DNA from: CAYRFQ01 sp964423615
GTDB lineage: Bacteria; Planctomycetota; Planctomycetia; Gemmatales; Gemmataceae
Direction: 5' to 3'
Length of the DNA stretch: 9,227 nt
Assembly (NCBI GenBank): GCA_964423615.1
Contig: CAYRFQ010000168.1
Coordinates: forward strand, 1 to 9,227
Each line of letters begins with the position of its first letter. The first letter of the stretch is position 1. Below are positions 6,618-9,227 of the stretch, in pieces. Under the pieces are notes generated by a model. The model saw only the letters and a program-made list of their open reading frames with translations. It did no database searches and was not told the DNA's origin. Both the position numbers and the translations under genes were made by a program.

Positions 6618-6843
6618 TTGCTAACTCCTTTAAATTGTAATCTTGCCGGAAAACCAAAATTTCGGTTTAACGCCAGTTTAACTGTAGCCTATTTGTGAGG
6701 CGAAGATCTACCATCAGTTTAGTCGTGGGATGGATTCCAGGCAAGCGGAGGAGAACGTCACGCAATTGGAAAGAGTGAGAAAAATTTCTCGAGAATGTTC
6801 CGCATGCGTGATGTCATTGGATTGTCTAGAGACTTGTATTTGC

Positions 6844-7890
6844 CTACCGCATACTTTGATTTTGGTCCTGTAAAAACTTCTGTACGGCAATCCACATATC
6901 TCGGTGTGCTTCTCCGCGACTACGGCGAAGACCAGCGGAACCGGCACGGACTCGTGCCTCCTCGTCGGAGATTCGTTCGGTCATCCGGAAATACAGGTAC
7001 CATAGCCCGCCTGCAAGAGAACCGTCCTTGTCGTACACGAAAGCTGGATGGCGGTTCTTGTCCGTGACCCATACGGAGAATGTGTCCACCACTTCTTTGG
7101 TTAACGTCTGGGGAGATAGGGTGATGCCGACATACGTCATCCCTCGCTTTTCGACTTGCTTGCGGTCTATGGCTTCATTCTCGTCAGGCCCGTGGACGTG
7201 GATGACGGTCTTGAAGCCCTGCCGTTCCAACCAGTCCAAGCCTCCATCGAGTCCGGGACGAAGGCCCGAACTAACTCCTTTGCGGACGATCGAATACTGT
7301 GGTATTCCCAAAGGCATATCGGGAGGGGTTAGAGTCTTTTCAGCAGCTGGAGGGAAATCATCTGGTCTGGGAGATTCGTCCTCTTGTTGAGAACCAGGGA
7401 TTTGTCCGGGAGGTGATTGTTGCTTTCGTGAGTTGGACCGTTCGTCGGGAAAAAGATCTTCGGGAGGTTGTGGGGGTAAGGGAAGCCGTTTGTCGGTTCC
7501 CGGAGGGAATGGAGGAAGGTTGCCGGATTCGGAGCGACTTTCTTCAGGGGATGTAGGCTGTGGTGGTTGAGGAGTTCCAAGGTCGACTCCGGACGGAATG
7601 CGGTTTGCTGCTCCAGGTGTTTCCGTGGCGGAATTTGGAAAAGGATCGACAGGCGCAGGGGTTAGCGGTGCGCCGCCAGCTGAATCGCCATGGGGGCCAG
7701 GGCCGGAAGGTTGAATTGCCATGCCGTTGGGAAAGGGAACTGGTGCGATACCAGGGTTGGTTGTGGGGACTGGGGCCACTGTCCTTGGCGGACAGGGACG
7801 AGATCGCCGGAAGCAACATTTGTGTTGGCATCCCGAGATGATTCCAAGGCCAATAATCAGCAGTAAGGAGACGAATATACGGGCAGACAT
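6844..7890 (-). CDS. Proline-rich lipoprotein with a degenerate tyrosine/dual-specificity phosphatase-like domain
   Basis: This 348-aa protein starts with a lipoprotein signal (ARIFVSLLLIIGLGIISGC) whose lipobox ISGC puts the lipidated Cys at residue 21, so it is membrane-anchored and faces the periplasm. Residues about 30-195 are a low-complexity Pro/Ser/Glu-rich stalk. The C-terminal domain (about 197-345) looks like the cyclophilin-sized DSP/PTP-like fold: VSSGLRPGLDGGLDWL, then FKTVIHVHGPDENE and MTYVGITLSP, matching the GQP/ALKxLGVKTVINLR/HIPL pattern. The expected P-loop HCxxGxxR(S/T) is replaced by VYDKDGSLAGG (285-295), with neither Cys nor Arg, so phosphatase activity is unlikely. 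ATG 7890 is chosen over 7962 because it gives the signal peptide directly and has GGGAG 8 nt upstream. The substrate and partner are unknown. Confidence 0.75.
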   Translation of the reverse strand: MSARIFVSLLLIIGLGIISGCQHKCCFRRSRPCPPRTVAPVPTTNPGIAPVPFPNGMAIQPSGPGPHGDSAGGAPLTPAPVDPFPNSATETPGAANRIPSGVDLGTPQPPQPTSPEESRSESGNLPPFPPGTDKRLPLPPQPPEDLFPDERSNSRKQQSPPGQIPGSQQEDESPRPDDFPPAAEKTLTPPDMPLGIPQYSIVRKGVSSGLRPGLDGGLDWLERQGFKTVIHVHGPDENEAIDRKQVEKRGMTYVGITLSPQTLTKEVVDTFSVWVTDKNRHPAFVYDKDGSLAGGLWYLYFRMTERISDEEARVRAGSAGLRRSRGEAHRDMWIAVQKFLQDQNQSMR

Positions 7891-8294
7891 TGGTTTTCTC
7901 CCAGACGATACATTTCTACATGTCAATTGTAAGCTGGGTGATCCCCCGTGGTATATAGGCACGTTAGAGATTTGCGACGCTTCCAGGAGACGACTGCGAA
8001 AGATTGACGGTTGCGAGGATTAGAGCGGTTCGCGGTTGTGTTGAATCCAGCTTTCCAGGCCTCCGACCTGGGCCTGACAACCGATCAGTCCTTCGGCCTT
8101 TAAGACGATTTTCTCAGGCCTTTGCCTGTTCGGTGGTTGTCCAATCGCCGATTTCACTCTGTCGAAAAAGAGGGTCGGAGGTCTATGACTTTGAGATTCC
8201 AGGTCGGAGAAATGGGAAAGCAAGGAAAAATCTGTATTCAGGACTATCGTGAACGACGCTAAGCTAGGTGGGTCGGAAGGTTTCGGCTGGAAAG
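7891..8294. other. Gene-free interval with nested inverted repeats
   Basis: This 404-base gap between two minus-strand genes holds no convincing ORF. It does hold several complementary segments: CTCCGACCTGG (8061-8071) with CCAGGTCGGAG (8199-8209); CCTCCGACC (8060-8068) with GGTCGGAGG (8173-8181), which competes for the same arm; GACAACC (8076-8082) with GGTTGTC (8135-8141); and CAGGCC (8056-8061) with GGCCTG (8071-8076). A TTG-started 67-codon minus frame (8223-8020) overlaps it but has no ribosome site. The interval probably includes the promoter of the lipoprotein gene. Confidence 0.45.
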
Positions 8295-8804
8295 TTAGCT
8301 CGATTGTTGCTCAGCGATGACGGCGAGTTCGGTCAGTTTGGCAGCGGTGACTCCGATTCTTTCGAAGCATTCGGCTACGATGCTAGCTGGAGCTGTGAGT
8401 AAGCTAATGAGTAAATCCATCGAGCTAATCGAAGTTCGACGATGCTCGATGGCTCGATTGTGGGCGTCCCGGAGCAGTCGGATGACATTATCGGAGAAAA
8501 ATTCTCGGTTCATCGTCAAGTAAGCGTCTACTTCCCCTTCGTCTTGGTGGAACAGCTCCTGAAACTGGGACAACAACGTGGCTAAATCTGCACCTAGTCG
8601 ATCTCCCCAGTTGATCACGCTCTGATCCGGAGCTGACAGCAATCCCATGAAGACGTGCGGGGAACGCACGCAATCCCACCGGGTTTCTCCTGCCAAACGT
8701 ATGGCTTCTTCCAAGGCTTCACCAGCCGGCTGCGTTAGAATCTCCATGCGAAGACGTCCGCCTGGAAGAAAAATGTCGTTGGTCGGAAGCTCAGGGCTGC
8801 TCAT
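8295..8804 (-). CDS. Stand-alone Clp N-terminal (double Clp-N repeat) protein
   Basis: This 169-aa cytoplasmic protein consists of two Clp-N repeats and nothing else. Repeat 1 (about 27-87) reads EALEEAIRLAGE followed by RSPHVFMGLLSAP, and repeat 2 (about 104-165) reads SDNVIRLLRDAHNRAIEHRRTSISSMDLLISLL; the I(S/T)SxxLLxxLL element is the family hallmark. In ClpA/ClpC/ClpB this domain binds adaptors and substrates ahead of the AAA+ rings; here no Walker motif follows and the reading frame simply ends, so it cannot unfold proteins by itself. Similar stand-alone forms (ClpS-independent, ClpT/NClpP-like) act as adaptors or decoys for Clp machines. ATG 8804 has AAGGA (8817-8813, minus strand) 8 nt upstream. 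No Clp ATPase or protease is in the window, so its partner is unknown. Confidence 0.85.
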   Translation of the reverse strand: MSSPELPTNDIFLPGGRLRMEILTQPAGEALEEAIRLAGETRWDCVRSPHVFMGLLSAPDQSVINWGDRLGADLATLLSQFQELFHQDEGEVDAYLTMNREFFSDNVIRLLRDAHNRAIEHRRTSISSMDLLISLLTAPASIVAECFERIGVTAAKLTELAVIAEQQSS

Positions 8805-9227
8805 GAAGGTTGTCCTTGGGGACGCATGCTCGGGAGTTTAATCGGTGCGGTAAACATCGGCGAGTCAATGAGATTGTGACCAATCTCTTGGTGTCTCCGA
8901 TTATCCCGAAGTTTTCTGGTCATTCGTATTCGACAGATGCTGCAACGATCGGGTCGCAAGCGAGCCTGGGGACTTTTGGAATATTTGGTCCACAGTATTG
9001 GATGGTTCGTGGAGATTAAATTCACAGTTATTCTACCGACGACCTCTCGGAACGCAACCAACAATCTGTTACTGAGGCTGCGCTGAATATGGAAAAGGTG
9101 AGGAAGGAACGAATCTCTTCACCACTAGGAGGGTGTCCGAGAATTATTCTGTGCCCTTGCCGGATCGGTCCGTGGACCGGTCCTTTTGCCTTTTCGCTCT
9201 CTTATTTTCCTCTCGGCGCGCACCGCG
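8805..9227. other. Gene-free right end of the window
   Basis: I find no supportable gene in these 423 bases. They must contain the promoter of the Clp-N gene. Frames present on either strand have no recognisable protein features and weak start contexts. The only clear element is the terminator-like hairpin at 9162-9187. Confidence 0.45.
9162..9187 (+). terminator. Rho-independent terminator-like hairpin without an obvious gene
   Basis: GGATCGGTCC (9162-9171) pairs with GGACCGGTCC (9174-9183) through nine Watson-Crick pairs and one G-U pair (the innermost pair must open for a loop), followed directly by TTTT (9184-9187) and a further TTTT shortly after. The orientation ends a + strand transcript, yet no + strand gene lies between 8805 and 9161. 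Confidence 0.6.

Noticed and set aside
7299..7841. Several + strand ORFs of 85-93 aa
   Set aside because: All are antisense shadows of the proline-rich stalk of the lipoprotein, whose GC-biased codons keep opposite frames open.
8020..8223. 67-aa minus-strand ORF between the Clp-N and lipoprotein genes
   Set aside because: TTG start without ribosome site, no family resemblance, and it covers a dense set of inverted repeats better explained as RNA or DNA structure.
8801..9064. 87-aa minus-strand ORF whose TGA overlaps the Clp-N ATG (ATGA)
   Set aside because: The overlap suggests coupling, but it starts at TTG, has no ribosome site or recognisable features, and the Clp-N gene has its own Shine-Dalgarno.

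Overview
The window looks like chromosomal DNA from a member of the Planctomycetota. This is an inference from the mix of genes (a PepSY/two-TM protein, a proline-rich lipoprotein with a phosphatase-like fold, a stand-alone Clp-N protein, secreted proteins of no known family), the long intergenic gaps and the roughly 50% GC. No rRNA or other marker gene is present to prove it. I see no tRNA, CRISPR array or phage genes.

Layout, left to right. 99-636 is a decayed IS5-type transposase, broken by a frameshift and cut off at its 3' end. 790-1836 (+) is an enolase-superfamily acid-sugar dehydratase resembling L-rhamnonate dehydratase, followed by a 14-bp hairpin. 2125-2697 (+) is a flavin reductase-like FMN-binding protein. 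3011-3559 (+) is a PepSY-associated two-TM protein. 3715-4008 (+) is a small signal-peptide/TM protein whose frame is interrupted by one TGA. 4597-4049 (-) is a peroxiredoxin-like protein whose frame also contains one TGA. 4745-5740 (+) is a secreted coiled-coil protein of unknown family, convergent with 6617-5862 (-), a seven-TM Bax inhibitor-1 protein; a strong bidirectional terminator lies between them. 7890-6844 (-) is a lipoprotein with a degenerate tyrosine/dual-specificity phosphatase-like domain. 8804-8295 (-) is a stand-alone double Clp-N protein.

The main discovery is the minus-strand gene at 4597-4049. A normal gene caller would report only a 132-aa fragment. Reading through TGA at 4477-4475 gives a complete 182-aa AhpC/TSA-type peroxiredoxin-like protein in which the TGA sits exactly at the conserved redox cysteine (U-I-P-C, Sec41/Cys44). 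The mRNA right after the UGA carries a perfect 7-bp hairpin with a GGU loop at a distance compatible with a bacterial SECIS element. I read it as a SelL-type selenoprotein. A second gene with an in-frame TGA ends only 40 bp away in convergent orientation; it could be another selenoprotein or simply a gene with a nonsense mutation, and its hairpin evidence is weak.

Several proteins between 2.1 and 4.6 kb have redox or membrane-redox associations (flavin reductase, PepSY protein, selenoprotein), but they are not one operon and a shared pathway is only a guess. The right third has two gaps of about 400 bp holding inverted repeats rather than convincing genes.
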